NCBI RefSeq assembly: GCF_000002425.4
Contig: NC_037255.1
Span: forward strand, 3,334,735 to 3,398,734
Direction: 5' to 3'
Length of the DNA: 64,000 nt
From: Physcomitrium patens
Lineage: Eukaryota > Streptophyta > Bryopsida > Funariales > Funariaceae
A program made the position numbers and the translations under genes. The notes under the pieces are model-generated. The model worked only from the letters and a program-made list of their open reading frames with translations, made no database searches and had not been told where the DNA came from. Below are positions 47,518-58,860 of the stretch, piece after piece (the first letter of the stretch is position 1; every line of letters begins with the position of its first letter).

Positions 47518-47652
47518 ATATTGAATTGGTCCTTTTCTCTTTTGTTGACTTCTTGTAAGGACAGCTTGGACTACTTCTATCCAATGAATTGGTGAATTTT
47601 GAGGACCTTAATTTATCTCCTCCATTTTTCCTTGGCTTTGGATTTGCTGATC

Positions 47653-47907
47653 TCAATTATTGAAATTGAACGGAGCATTATATTGCTGATAAGTATGTTT
47701 TGACTGCTTGTAATTCGCACATACTGGATCATGATTGTCACTAGCTCTAGGATTAGGACATTCACTGGCATAATGACCAATTTGTCTGCAACGGAAACAA
47801 CAAAGTGGTCTTCTTACACTCCCATCCGACATATTGGGTGTCTCCATCGGTATATACCTATTAGGTTTGTTCCATATAGGATTAAAAAATAATCCTAGTT
47901 GTCCCAT
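47653..47907 (-). pseudogene. Tat1 gag zinc knuckle segment
   Basis: Contains CFRCRQIGHYASEC, an exact CX2CX4HX4C knuckle, the nucleic-acid-binding part of gag. Part of a fossil. Confidence 0.75.
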
Positions 47908-48360
47908 TTGTATGGAGGAAACTTGGTTCGATGTCGCCGGTGGAGCATATTGTTCATACCTCTACTGCTCCTTCTCGTAGTTCTAGGGGTTTGATATAGA
48001 TCCCTGATTAAAATTGGAGGTAGCCATTTGTGGATAATTATCCATCGACACATTTTTTGGTTGTATTTGTTGGCTTTCTGAACTTGGAATCATTGTGGCC
48101 CCCACTGTTAACAATTGGTCATTATGACATTCTTCCCACACCTTTGCTCATGCCAACGATGCCTCTATCGTAGCTGGTCGAGCCTCTTTTACAAACATTT
48201 TTAATTATGGTAGATGCAAACAGTTAATTAATTTCGACAATATAAACACATTTGGTATTTGATTATTTGACCATTTACAAAGTATATCTATGATCTGGCC
48301 ATAAAAGGACTCTATGGATTCTTCCACAAACATCCTACTATTCATAAAACTTTCTCAAAG

Positions 48361-48609
48361 TCAATCTTCAAATCCAATTGGTCTAAAATAGATTAGGAAG
48401 GCATTCCTCAAGGCCTCCCAATTGGAAAATCTATCCACTGGTTGCCGAATATACCATTCAAAAGCTGTATCTTTTAAAGTTTCTGGCAACCACCTCAACC
48501 AAATGTCTTCAGTTCTACCATTATTAGCCACACAGGCTATCAAGAATTGAGATATATGGTGATCAGAATCAGAGCCCGGCCAACCACTAAAAGTAGGCAA
48601 TGGTGCCAA
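48361..48609 (-). pseudogene. Tat1 gag core segment
   Basis: Matches Tat3 gag residues about 121-200 (PTFxGxP, CVANNGRTEDIWL, WLPxTLKDTxFEWY, FRPIGFE). Part of a fossil. Confidence 0.8.
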
Positions 48610-49007
48610 ACTTGTGGTTCGGTCTCCTACTGCTCCTATTTATACCACAATTGGTACTTTTGGTACTCCCGCGGCCATTGGTGTTATCACTGGTCTCCTT
48701 ACTATTTGAATCTAAATTTTTCTTCCTTTGATTTTTCTTGGACCTCCAATTTCTTTTTGTCGTTCTCGTAAGATATTTCTTATGTGTAATTGCTTCTATC
48801 TTTCTTTTGCTTATCGATTAATTCTTTGATAATCCTCCTCTTCATGATTATCACTCATAATCTTTCATTCTTCGTGGTAAAATCAATACTGCCTTGAATT
48901 ATAACTCACATATTTGTAACCCTAAAACTGTCCTTTTCACGTTCTCATTCAACATATAATTCCATCGCCCATACAATTAATTTCTTATACTTCATATTGT
49001 TATCATT

Positions 49008-49025
49008 TCCCCGACAGCGGTGCCA
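49008..49025 (-). promoter_or_regulatory. Tat1 primer-binding site (tRNA-Asp type)
   Basis: Minus strand TGGCACCGCTGTCGGGGA, close to the common plant gypsy site TGGCGCCGTTGCCGGGGA, complementary to tRNA-Asp. Lies six bases after the LTR. Confidence 0.75.
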
Positions 49026-49031
49026 AAATAT

Positions 49032-49558
49032 TGTTCTCGTTGTATTCAAGCTTCAGTATACCAAAGCAATTGAACTAATAGAGGTGGATTCGAACACGAG
49101 AAAAGACTAGTTATATGAATTGAATCTATTAGTATTACAATTGACTGTATTCTGGCTATCTGAAATCAAGTATCAAACTATAAAACACTAAGGCTTACTA
49201 CTTCCATCTTGATTCAATACTTAATCCATTCTATGACTATCAATCCAACAATACTTCTCCCGATTATAATTCTTGATAAGAAAATAATAAAGAAAACAAA
49301 GAAGTAGCACCAAGCTTATCCCGGCTTACGACTTTCACAATTTGGCCTTGATCTCTCTTTTCTCAACCTCTTTATCCTTCCAAAAAGATGATCCGTCGGC
49401 TAGCGGATTCCAAAAATTAAGACCCTTTGAATTTTAACCATTTATTCTACTAACAACCTACTGTTACTAACTAAACTGCCTAACCATCACTCTAATTCTC
49501 AAGGTTATCAATAATCAATCAGTAACTTATCATAAAGTTTATTTATCTATTCTACACA
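49032..49558 (-). repeat. Tat1 5' LTR (527 bp)
   Basis: TG...CA ends on the minus strand (TGTGTAGAATAG ... GAGAACA). The outer 155 bp match 34264-34418. Inserted in the protease region of an older X copy to the right. Confidence 0.8.
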
Positions 49559-51279
49559 TCCTTACTACAAATTTGTGCATAAGCTGAACTATCATCAAGT
49601 ACATTTGTTTCCATTTGAGTTGCATTAATATATGGTTGCTCCAAAATAAGAGGATAAGATGTTGCATCTTGAACAAAATTTTTTTGCTCCATTGCAACAT
49701 TATCAATTCGAATTTTCACATCTGGACAAGTACCATATAACTCTCATCGTGTATTATTCGCTACCTGTATTGCCCATCCATGTTCCATATCAATTGGCTA
49801 CCTTTGCTTCATATAAAGATCTTTAGACATAAGATTTATCTCTGAACCATGGTCAATCAAAGCAACAACTGGTTCATCCATATCTCCAATCTTCACTAAT
49901 ACTTTTGTAGTTGCTCTAGCCCAATGCTTTCGAGTATAATGACTTGAAATCTTTCTATCCTTATTACCTTGATCATCAAAGCATATTTTTTGATTATGAC
50001 TCCTTCCTTCACTTGGTGATTGTTTGTAATAATTATCAAATACATCTTCTTCACCTTCATATATGTGTACATTAATAGCATGATTCAATCCAGCTTCTTC
50101 CATTAATTACCTCTTTTGTTTAATATTGTCAATAATGACATCATAGAATTCTTTCTTAGCAATTTCTAAAAAAAATTTATATATAACCTCAACTTTAGCA
50201 TTGAGCATACGTTCTTCAAGCACTCCTTTTAAATTTGTTGCCACTTTAATATCATAGAGTAGTTTATAAGTTGTCAATTTACTTTTATCTTTCATCTCCT
50301 TTGCTTTTTCTTCAAGCCTTGTAAGTTTGATTTGAAGATCTCACATCTCTCATACAATCTCTTTAAGTCCCATATCTTCTTTCTTTGGTGTATTTAACAG
50401 AGGTTGAACAATAGGCACAATCAATCATGTAGTAGGCATTGAGGTCTTTTATACTTCTACCACTGTTTGAGTACCAAACTTATCCTTTCTCCTTTATTTT
50501 TTGGTAAATAATTCAATAGCATCTTCAACAGCTCTCCACTTTATTGTCAATCCTTCTTCTTCTTCTTTGTCTTCAAGAAGAACCTCTAACTTCTCTTATA
50601 ATTCTCTATCAGCAGCTTGAAGAAATAATTCAACCTTCTTTGGTCTTAATATTAACTTTTTTATTTTTGATAATTGAAAAAATTGCTTTTCAAATTCTCT
50701 TAATAATTTTGTAGCTTGTAAATTTTTGTTAGGTCATTCAATCCATTTCAAGAATGATTTTTTAGTAACTCAATCAGTATCTTCCAAAAAATATTCATCC
50801 TTCAATGCATGTAAAAATACCTCCCATGAACTTCCAAATTATCCCATAATAGATCTTATGTACTCTCTTATCTCTGGTACCATAACAAGCTGAAATAATT
50901 GAATCATCTCCTTCTCAGAAACGCAATTCAATTCTATTTCTCACACAGAACATCTTAAATATTTGAAAATATCTATCCCATCAAATTGGTCAACCTTGTT
51001 AACCATTGCTTACAATGCTTTGGTTGCTAAAGCCTCTTTGCAATCATTGCTTTGTTGCTGTTGCATAAATAATGTAAATGCTTGAAATATTTTTATACTG
51101 TTTGAATCAAAGAATATACCTTGTTCACTAGTAGAAATCTCACTTGAAGCTATGCTTAAAGATCCACTTCTAGCTCCACTCAAAGCTTCATCAAAAAATC
51201 CAAATTTAACCTTCTTACTTTCTTACACCATCAATTTTAAATAACCACAAATATAATCCAATACCTTCTATCCCAAACT

Positions 51280-51297
51280 TTCATGTCGGATTCACCA
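51280..51297 (-). promoter_or_regulatory. Primer-binding site of X copy 3 (tRNA-Trp type)
   Basis: Minus strand TGGTGAATCCGACATGAA, a two-mismatch version of the tRNA-Trp complement, four bases from the LTR. It confirms the primer choice across ages of the family. Confidence 0.7.
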
Positions 51298-51301
51298 CTT
51301 A

Positions 51302-52624
51302 TGTCGTATTACGAGTTGTCTTCCTCGGGAATGCACCGAGCACCTAGCTGTGGAAGAAGAGGTTGTGTTTCATAAGTATCCAAGAAACCTTAATAGGTTT
51401 CACCTATATAAGAAGAATATAATCTGAATCTTGATTCAAAATTACTAAAAACATTCTTTTTATTAGCCTTAATCATACATAAACTTCAATTACCTTGTTA
51501 ATTTCATATTTAAGCAATTTAGATTTTTCTTATAAGCCCCAATCCTAATAAATGAACTTTAATAGGCTGTAACTTCTAATCTAACCCCCCACTTGATGTA
51601 GAATTTTGAATTCAATTGTCAATGTAAGTCTTTTATATGCTCAAGAATTTTTAGCCCAATCCAACTTACAAATTGTGAGAAAACCTCCAAAAATTGCACT
51701 AATGTCACTTGGCTGCCAACTTGAAAAGTGAAGCAAAAATCCTAGTAGTGATTTCTTCCTTTCGAACTCTTGACTTTGACCCAAAATTGGTCTGTAGCTT
51801 GATCTTCAAGTCCTTCAATACCATGCCAAATTTCACCTTGATCCAACTATTAGATCTTTAGATATCATAGAAACTCTATCTAACCTAAAACTACCAACTT
51901 CCAAAATCCTCTTGTGCTAAAAACTAGATATCTCTAAACCACACTATTAGATTATCACAAAATTTTGTATACACATAGCACACCCAATAATCCAAATAGC
52001 ATTAAATTTTCAATTGTAGATGTTACACCAATTACACAAACTAGCCAAAATTGCTAGCCCTAATTATATTATATAAAACCCAAATTACCAATACAAACCC
52101 TGACTTTGAACAACAATTGCTAAGTCTTCAAAAATCTTCCAAAAACAATCTTTATGCCTTTGGAAAGAATTTCAAGCTACCTCTCAAATTCTATCCTTTG
52201 ATCTTCAAATAAATCCCTAATTTGCCCTCGGTAGTCGTTTTAGTGACTAGAGGTCTGATTTCGACCCTTTCTCACAAATGGTTGATCCCAAGATATCAAT
52301 CCAACTTATTCTAAGGATTTTTTAGCCCAATTCTACCCTTAATTCGATCTTAGTATCAACCATATCAACCATTTACCTCTTCTACCTTGATTTTATCAAT
52401 TTATGGTCTTTTGAAGGTAGTACAAGAGTCTCTACAACCTAGAAGGTAAAATTATTAAGTAACCTTCAACCTACTTACTATTAAGTTAAGAAAATAACCT
52501 AAGAGGCTTTTATAAAAGCCATTTTTAGATACCTCAAATTATAATTTAACTAAGATAATTAGATATTAATTAGAAATTCAATTTTGATTATAATTTCACT
52601 ATATAGTCATTTTATATTATGACA
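51302..52624 (-). repeat. X copy 3 5' LTR (1323 bp)
   Basis: Starts TGTCGTATTACGAG and ends TTATATTATGACA on the plus strand. Shares the GGTTGATCC-AGATATCAATCC-ACTT block with 55256-56605 and with the old LTRs at 12.4 and 16.3 kb, but lacks the TTTAGGATT array. Confidence 0.8.
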
Positions 52625-55255
52625 ACGTTAAGTAATATTTTTAGTCAATATCAAGATTTTTAAGATGTTTTTTGAAAGAAAAATAAAAATATTCTTCTTA
52701 AGTATTGTTCTTACAATTATTGCATCAAACTTTACAAAGGAGCTCAACCACCATTTGGACCAATCTATAGCCTATCATAAAATGAGTTGGTTGTAATAAA
52801 GGAGTATATTAATAAGACCTTAGCTAAGAATTTCATACGCTGTTTCAAATCTCCAACCGAGACTCCTATCTTATTTATGAAGAAAAAAGATGGATTTTTA
52901 TGGATGTGTGTGGAATATCAAGGATTCAATAAGTTCACCATCAAGAATAGGTATTCTCTACTTTTATTTTTAAGACTTTTTGATCAACTCAATCAAACAA
53001 AGATCTATATAAAAATAGATCTATGAAGAACATATAATTTGATATACAATAAAAAAAAAGATGAATGAAATTTTTTGTTTTAAATCAGATATGAGCATTT
53101 AGAATATATTATCATACCTTTTGGACTTACAAATATACTAGCTACTTTTCAACATCTAATGAATGATGTCTTTTTTGAGTTTCTTGATGATTTTATTATC
53201 TATTATTAAAACACCTTAATTTAATCTAAAAACATAGAAGAGTATAAAGTTCATATTTATTGTTTGTTATAAAAACTTAAAGATGCAAGATTATATACCA
53301 AATTAAAAAATTATATATTCTATACTACTTAAGTTGACTTCTTAGGATACATCATTTTCAACAAAAAGCTATTGATGGATTTGAAGAAGGTCCAAACTAT
53401 CATAGATCGGAAGATTTCAAGAATAATAATAGGCATGGAATATTTTTTGAGCTTTGTTAATTACTATTGGATCTTCATCAAGAATGTTTTTTAAGTTACA
53501 GCTCTACTTATATATTTGACTTAAAAAGACAAACTTGGGTGGAGTAAAGAAACCAAAGTATTGTTTGATGTTTTAAAAAAAGAGTTTACTTTTGCATCAA
53601 TCTTATATTGTATTTAATTCTCCAAGGGATTTTTTTATTAAAACAAATGTATCAAACTTTGCTTTAAGTATAGTATTATCACAAATAAGAGTAGATGATA
53701 AACTCCATTTAGTAACTTTTGATTCTAGTTTTTTTTCAGTAATCGAGATTAATTATGAAATCTATAACAAAGAGTTCATTGTAATTATAGATTTATTTTA
53801 AAAACAGTGTCATTATTTAGAAGGTGCCTTGAATCCAGTCACTGTATATACAAATCATAAGAACCTTGAGTACCTTATGTCAACATGTATTTTGAATTAT
53901 TGCCAAACCCATTGAACCATGTCTTAATTAAGGTTTGATTTTAAGATCACTTATTAATCCAAAAAAAAAACAAGGTTTATCAGATATGCTTTCTATATGT
54001 TCTTATCTTGTATTAAAAAAAAGAGATGCATCTTTTGATCAACAAAGAATAATTTTCTTAAAGCTAGAGCATTTTTATCTTTGAGTAATAAAATCAACAT
54101 TGATTGTTGATTCAACCTTTGTTAAGCAAATTCAATTAAATATGTCCTCTGATCTTTTTATCTATTATATCAAGAATCATTCTTCTAAGTCTCATAATAC
54201 TTCCAAATTTGAATAAAAAAAAAAACCTATTCTATTTTAAGGGATAATTATACATTCCAGAAGATGGGACATAATTATGCATTCTTCAAACTTGTCATGA
54301 CTTTCTAACAATTGGACATTTTAGATACAATAAGACTTTAGAGCTAATATTGAGAGATTTTTGGTAGCCTCAAATATTGAAGGCAATCAAAGATTTTGTA
54401 TAATCATGTGATATTTATTCAAGATCTAAAACTCCTTACTATCAATCTTATTGACTTCTTCTGCAATTACCTATTCCAAAACAACCATGGTCTTTTATTT
54501 CTATAGATTTTATCATAGATCTTATAATCTCATGTTTGTATGATTTTATATTTATGGTAGTAGATTGTTTTATCAAGATAGCATATTTTGTATTGTATAA
54601 AAACTCTATCATAGGTGAAAAAATGGCTAAGATTTCTTTTAACAACATCTATTGCTATGACAAATTATCTAAACATATTATATTAGATAAGGAAACTCAA
54701 TTTACAAAAAGATTTTGGAGAATTATTTTTAAGATTTTAAAGGTAGATATAAAGCTTTTTTTGGCTTTTCATCTTCAAATTAATAGGCAAAAATAATGGA
54801 TTAATTAAGTTTTAGAGTAATACTTGAGGTTTACCATAAATTATCATCAAGATGATTGAACAACCTTTTTATCATTGATAAAGTTAGCATAGAATAATTA
54901 ATACATTCTTCCACTCAATAAACACCTTTCTTTGCCAATTATGGTTATCATCCATGATTTGATACTTTTGACTTTTCAAAAGTTGATAATCTTATGACAG
55001 AAGATTTGATGAATTGTTTGTTAGAGATATATATAATAATCAAGGTGCAATTAAAGGAAGCTTAAGAATGACAAAAGATTAATGCAGATGCCTATTGCAA
55101 GGAACAATGACAATTTAACATGGGTGATAAGGTATAGTTACTTCATTGTAATATTAAGACTACTCGTTCTTATGACAAGTTAGATTATCATTGGCTTGGA
55201 CCTTTTCTTATTAGTGAAAAAGTCATTCTTCTTCCTTATCAATTATATCTACTAA
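52625..55255 (+). mobile_element. Chromovirus E remnant: RT, RNase H, integrase
   Basis: Plus-strand Ty3/gypsy remnant. Pre-RT segment (AQPPFGPIYSL; about 52.74 kb), RT (KEYINKTLAKNFIRC, TPILFMKKKDGF, YSLLLFLRLFDQLNQTKIY; 52.79-53.03 kb) with the catalytic loop region near 53.19 kb, RNase H (VTVYTNHKNLEYL; about 53.84 kb), integrase zinc region (about 54.3-54.4 kb), core (FMVVDCFIKIAYFVLY, DKETQFTKRFWRIIFKILK; 54.53-54.79 kb) and the C-terminal tail to 55.25 kb. Same family as A and F. Very many interruptions; old. Confidence 0.8.
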
Positions 55256-56605
55256 TGTCGTATTATATGTTGTCCTGTTTGAAAATGCACTAGGCATTTG
55301 GCTATAGAAGGTGAGATTGTATTTTACAAGTATCCAAAAATTCTAATATGTTTCATTCTTATAAAAAAAAAAAATTTTGAATTTTAATTGAAAAGTATTT
55401 AAATCCAATATAAAGAGCTCAAAAATACTCTTCTTAGTAATCTCAACCATACATAAACTCCAATTACCTTATTAGTTTTATAATTAAGCAATTATGAATT
55501 TCTTTGTAAGCTCTAATTTTAATCACTAAGTTTTAGCAAGTTGTAGCTGCTAATCTAATTTTCTACTTAGAACAAAATTTTGCACATAAATGTGACTATA
55601 AGTCTTCTATATGCTTCAAAGAATTCACTCTAATCTAACTTATAGATCGTGAGAAAATGCTTGAAAACCGCATTGATGTTACTTGGCTGCCAATTTGAAG
55701 GTTGATACAAAGGTTCTAGCAATGATTTCTCCTTCTTTAAGTATTAATTTCAACTCAAAATTAGTGTATAGCTTGATCTTCAAGTCTTCTAAGATTATGC
55801 CAAATTTAATCTTGATCTAACTAGTAGATCTTTAGATATCATACAAACTCTATCCAACCTCAAACAGTCAACTTCTAATATCTTCTTGTACCAAAATCAA
55901 GATATCTTCTAACCACACTATTAGATTTTTACAAATTTTTACATAAATTTAACACACTTGATTAACCAAATACTATAAAAATTTGAATTATAGATATAAT
56001 ACCAATTTTACACACTAGCCAAGAGTACTAGCCTTAATTGTATTGCATAAATCTCAAGTTGTCAATATAAATCTTGATTTTGAACAATAATTTCTAAATT
56101 CAAAAAAATCCTAAAAAAACAAGTATTATGTCTTTGAAATAAGCTTCAAGCTAGCTCTTGAATCCTAATTTCCAATATTCAAATGAAACCCTATTTTGTC
56201 CTAGGTTGTCATTTTAGTCGTTAGAGATTTGATTTTGACCCTGCCTCACAAAAGGTTGATCCTTGGATATCAATCTAACTTTTCTTAGGGATTTTTTAGC
56301 CCAATCCTATAATGACAATTCAATATAATCTTAGTATCAACTATGCTAATTATTTAACTCTTCTAACTTGATTTTATCAATTTTTGATCTTTTTAAGGCA
56401 TTAAAAGAATCTCTATAGTCTACAAGGTAAAATTACGAACTAACCTTTAACCTACTAACTATTAACATAAGAAAATTAATTAAAAGGCTTTCATAAAAGC
56501 CACATTTTAAATTCTTGAATTATTATTGAATCAAGATAATTAGATATTAATTAAAAATTTATTTTTGATTATATTTTCACCATATAGTAGTATTATATCA
56601 TGACA
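55256..56605 (-). repeat. X-family LTR, apparently solo (1350 bp)
   Basis: Starts TGTCGTATTATATG and ends ATATCATGACA; whole-length relative of 51302-52624. No X internal sequence adjoins it. The left flank is the integrase tail of chromovirus E, the right flank is the RNase H of chromovirus F; the flanking four bases differ (CTAA, CCTT), so the two sides were probably brought together by recombination. Confidence 0.75.
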
Positions 56606-57561
56606 CCTTATATATAGATCATAAGAATCTCAAATATTTCATATTAGTATAAGTTTTGAATCATTGCCATGTTTATTGGAGCATGTCTTTATCAATATTT
56701 GATTTTAAGATTACATATCGACTTAAAAAACAACAAGATTTATCAAATGTCCTTTTTAAATGTTCTTATCTTACACCAAAAGAAAGAAATGCATATTTTG
56801 ATTAAAAAAGAATGATTTTCTTAAAGTCCAAGTATTTTCATCTTTGAATAATGAAATAAACATTAATTGTTGATTCAACCTTTATCAAATAAATTTAATT
56901 AAGTATGTTTTTTGATCCTCTTATTTATGATATCAAGAGTCTTTCTTCTAAGTCTCATGATGCTTCCAAATTTGAATTTAAAAATGAACTACTTGATTTT
57001 GAACGATGCCTATAAGTTCAAAAATGAAAAGCATGTTTAAGTGTTCTTCAAGCAAGCCACAATTTTTCAGCAACTAAATATTTTGGATGTAATAAGACTT
57101 TAGAGCTAATATCTAGAGATTTTTGGTGGCTGCAAATGTGGAAGGTTGTCAAAGATTTTGTTCAATCATGTGATATTTTCTCTAAATCAAAAACTCTCTA
57201 TTATTGAACTTTTGAATTTCTTCAGCCATTACTTATTCTAAAACAACCATGGTCTTCTATTTCTATAGATTTTATTATGGATCTTCTAGTCTTAAGTTTG
57301 TATAATTCTATATTTATGATGGTAGATTATTTTGCAAAGATGGCACATTTTGTACTATATACAAAAAATATCACACCTGAAAAAATAACCAAAAATTTTC
57401 TTAATAATATCTATTGATATCATGGATTTTTCAAAGATATTATATCAAATAGGAGGACTCAATTCATATCAAGATTTTGAAGAATCCTTTTTGCGATTTT
57501 AAAGGTAAACATGAAGCTATCTTCAACCTTTCATCTTCAAATTGATGGACAAACAAAGCGT
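56606..57561 (+). mobile_element. Chromovirus F remnant, part 1: RNase H end and integrase
   Basis: Plus strand. RNase H starts abruptly at the LTR edge (LYIDHKNLKYF), then the zinc-binding region (about 57.05-57.2 kb), and the integrase core (PWSSISIDFIMDLL, MVDYFAKMAHFVLY, FHLQIDGQTK; about 57.25-57.56 kb). Interrupted by another LTR; continues near 58.86 kb. Very many interruptions; old. Confidence 0.75.
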
Positions 57562-58860
57562 TGTCATACTACATGAAGTCTTGCTTGAGAATGCATCAAG
57601 CACCTAGTTGTGGAAGATAAAAAATAATTGCAACAAAAGGTCCTAACAATCCAATAGGATTATAGAAAATTTACAATTAAATTTTAACAATCATAATCAA
57701 ACATTAAGCAAGCTCAATTAAATTTTATTGAAGTTATAAAAGAAATACAAGGAAATTCTAAAGAAATATAAAAGAATATTAAAGAAAACTTAGTCAAAAC
57801 CTAACAAAAATCTAATAGAATCTTGAATTCTAACCAAACCCTAATCCTAATCTAACCTTAATCAAACCTTAAACAAATCCTAAATCCTAAACTAAATCCT
57901 AATAAAATCTTAATCAAATCCTAAACCTTAAATCAATCCCTAACCAAATCCTAAATTAAATTCTAAATCCTAATTCAAACCCTAAATCCTAAATCAAATC
58001 CTAAACCAAATCCTAAATCCTAAACCCTAAACCAAATCCTAAATCATACCCTAATTCTAACAAATCCTAAACCCTAAACCAAATCCTAACCAAACTCTAA
58101 CCTTAAATTCTAAATCAAATTCTAAACCATATTTTAACTCTAACAAATCCTAAATCCTAAACTAAATCCTAACCAAACCCTAACCAAACCTTAATCCTAA
58201 ATCCTAATCAAATCCTAATCCAAATCAAATCTTAATTACAGATTTGAAAATTAAATAACTAAAGATTGAATCATTGATTCTAATTCAAAATTTGTATACT
58301 TCTTGGATTTTAAGTTAGAAACCAGCACACAAATTCTAAGGAAAATCGCACTTACCAATTAGTCAATGACCTCAAAATTCCGCTCGAATGTCGGCTGGTC
58401 TCTCCTTCTCCAATCTTGATGCCAACTTCCAGCATTGATATCTTCCTTTTTCATTGTTTGATTGCTTCCAAATTTTATTTGCATATAGAAAATCAAGTCT
58501 TCTATTGATAAAACCAAAAATCTCTTCAATCCAATTGGCAAATTGCTAGATATCTAAGAAAACCTTACTGGTTCTCAAAATCCTAAATCTTGAGACCTTA
58601 GCCCACAAAAACCTTCATATGTATCGATCTAGCCATTCGATTGACTTCAAATCTCTTACACACATTCACAACAAACATACCAATGAGTTTCTAAATTTTC
58701 ACTCATAAAAATGCTACAAAAGATAGAAAATCCAAAAATTTGTAAACCATTTTTATTTCTCAAAGATCTGAATTCACAGAGAACATCACTTGCTTTGAAA
58801 ATCCCTCAAAAATCCAATACTGATCCTAACAACACAAAATTACCTCTCAAAAATCCCTCC
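57562..58860 (-). repeat. X-family LTR (telomere-motif subfamily), apparently solo
   Basis: Starts TGTCATACTACATG then GAGAATGCATCAAGCACCTAGTTGTGG, the family terminal block, and carries the CCTAAATCC array at 57780-58240. Relative of the LTRs at 12.4 and 16.3 kb. The right end is approximate: chromovirus F sequence is recognisable again by about 58.88 kb. Inserted in the F integrase gene. Confidence 0.7.
57780..58240 (-). repeat. Degenerate AAATCCTAAACC array inside an LTR
   Basis: About 460 bp of irregular units such as AAATCCTAA, ACCCTAA and CCAAATCCTAA. It includes exact plant telomere heptamers CCCTAAA in a few places, but mostly variants. It is the largest of three arrays at the same LTR position. 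Confidence 0.85.

Larger units (their letters stand above)
46160..49558 (-). mobile_element. Tat1, 5' part: 5' LTR, primer site, gag, knuckle, protease
   Basis: From right to left: 5' LTR 49032-49558, primer site 49008-49025, gag (LPTFSGWPGSDSDHHISQFL, CVANNGRTEDIWLRWLPETL, NWEALRNAF; about 48.36-48.61 kb), CCHC knuckle CFRCRQIGHYASEC (about 47.74-47.81 kb), protease VQVDGGSSINLL (about 46.88 kb) and the linker towards RT, where X copy 2 interrupts. Gag matches Tat3 at the right edge of the window. Broken at several points. Confidence 0.85.
49559..52624 (-). mobile_element. Older X copy (copy 3), 5' part: LTR, primer site, gag, protease
   Basis: Minus-strand X relative interrupted by Tat1 at 49558/49559. 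5' LTR at 51302-52624, primer site at 51280-51297, gag (about 50.3-51.24 kb), and protease segment (LVKIGDMDEPVVALIDHGSE and INLMSKDLYMKQR; about 49.80-49.92 kb). Clearly more diverged from copies 1 and 2 than these are from each other. Broken in many places. Its LTR is inserted just upstream of the RT of chromovirus E. Confidence 0.8.

Noticed and set aside
57780-58240. Interstitial telomere tract
   Set aside because: The units are mostly variants, not TTTAGGG, and the array recurs at the same internal position of two other LTRs, so it belongs to the element.
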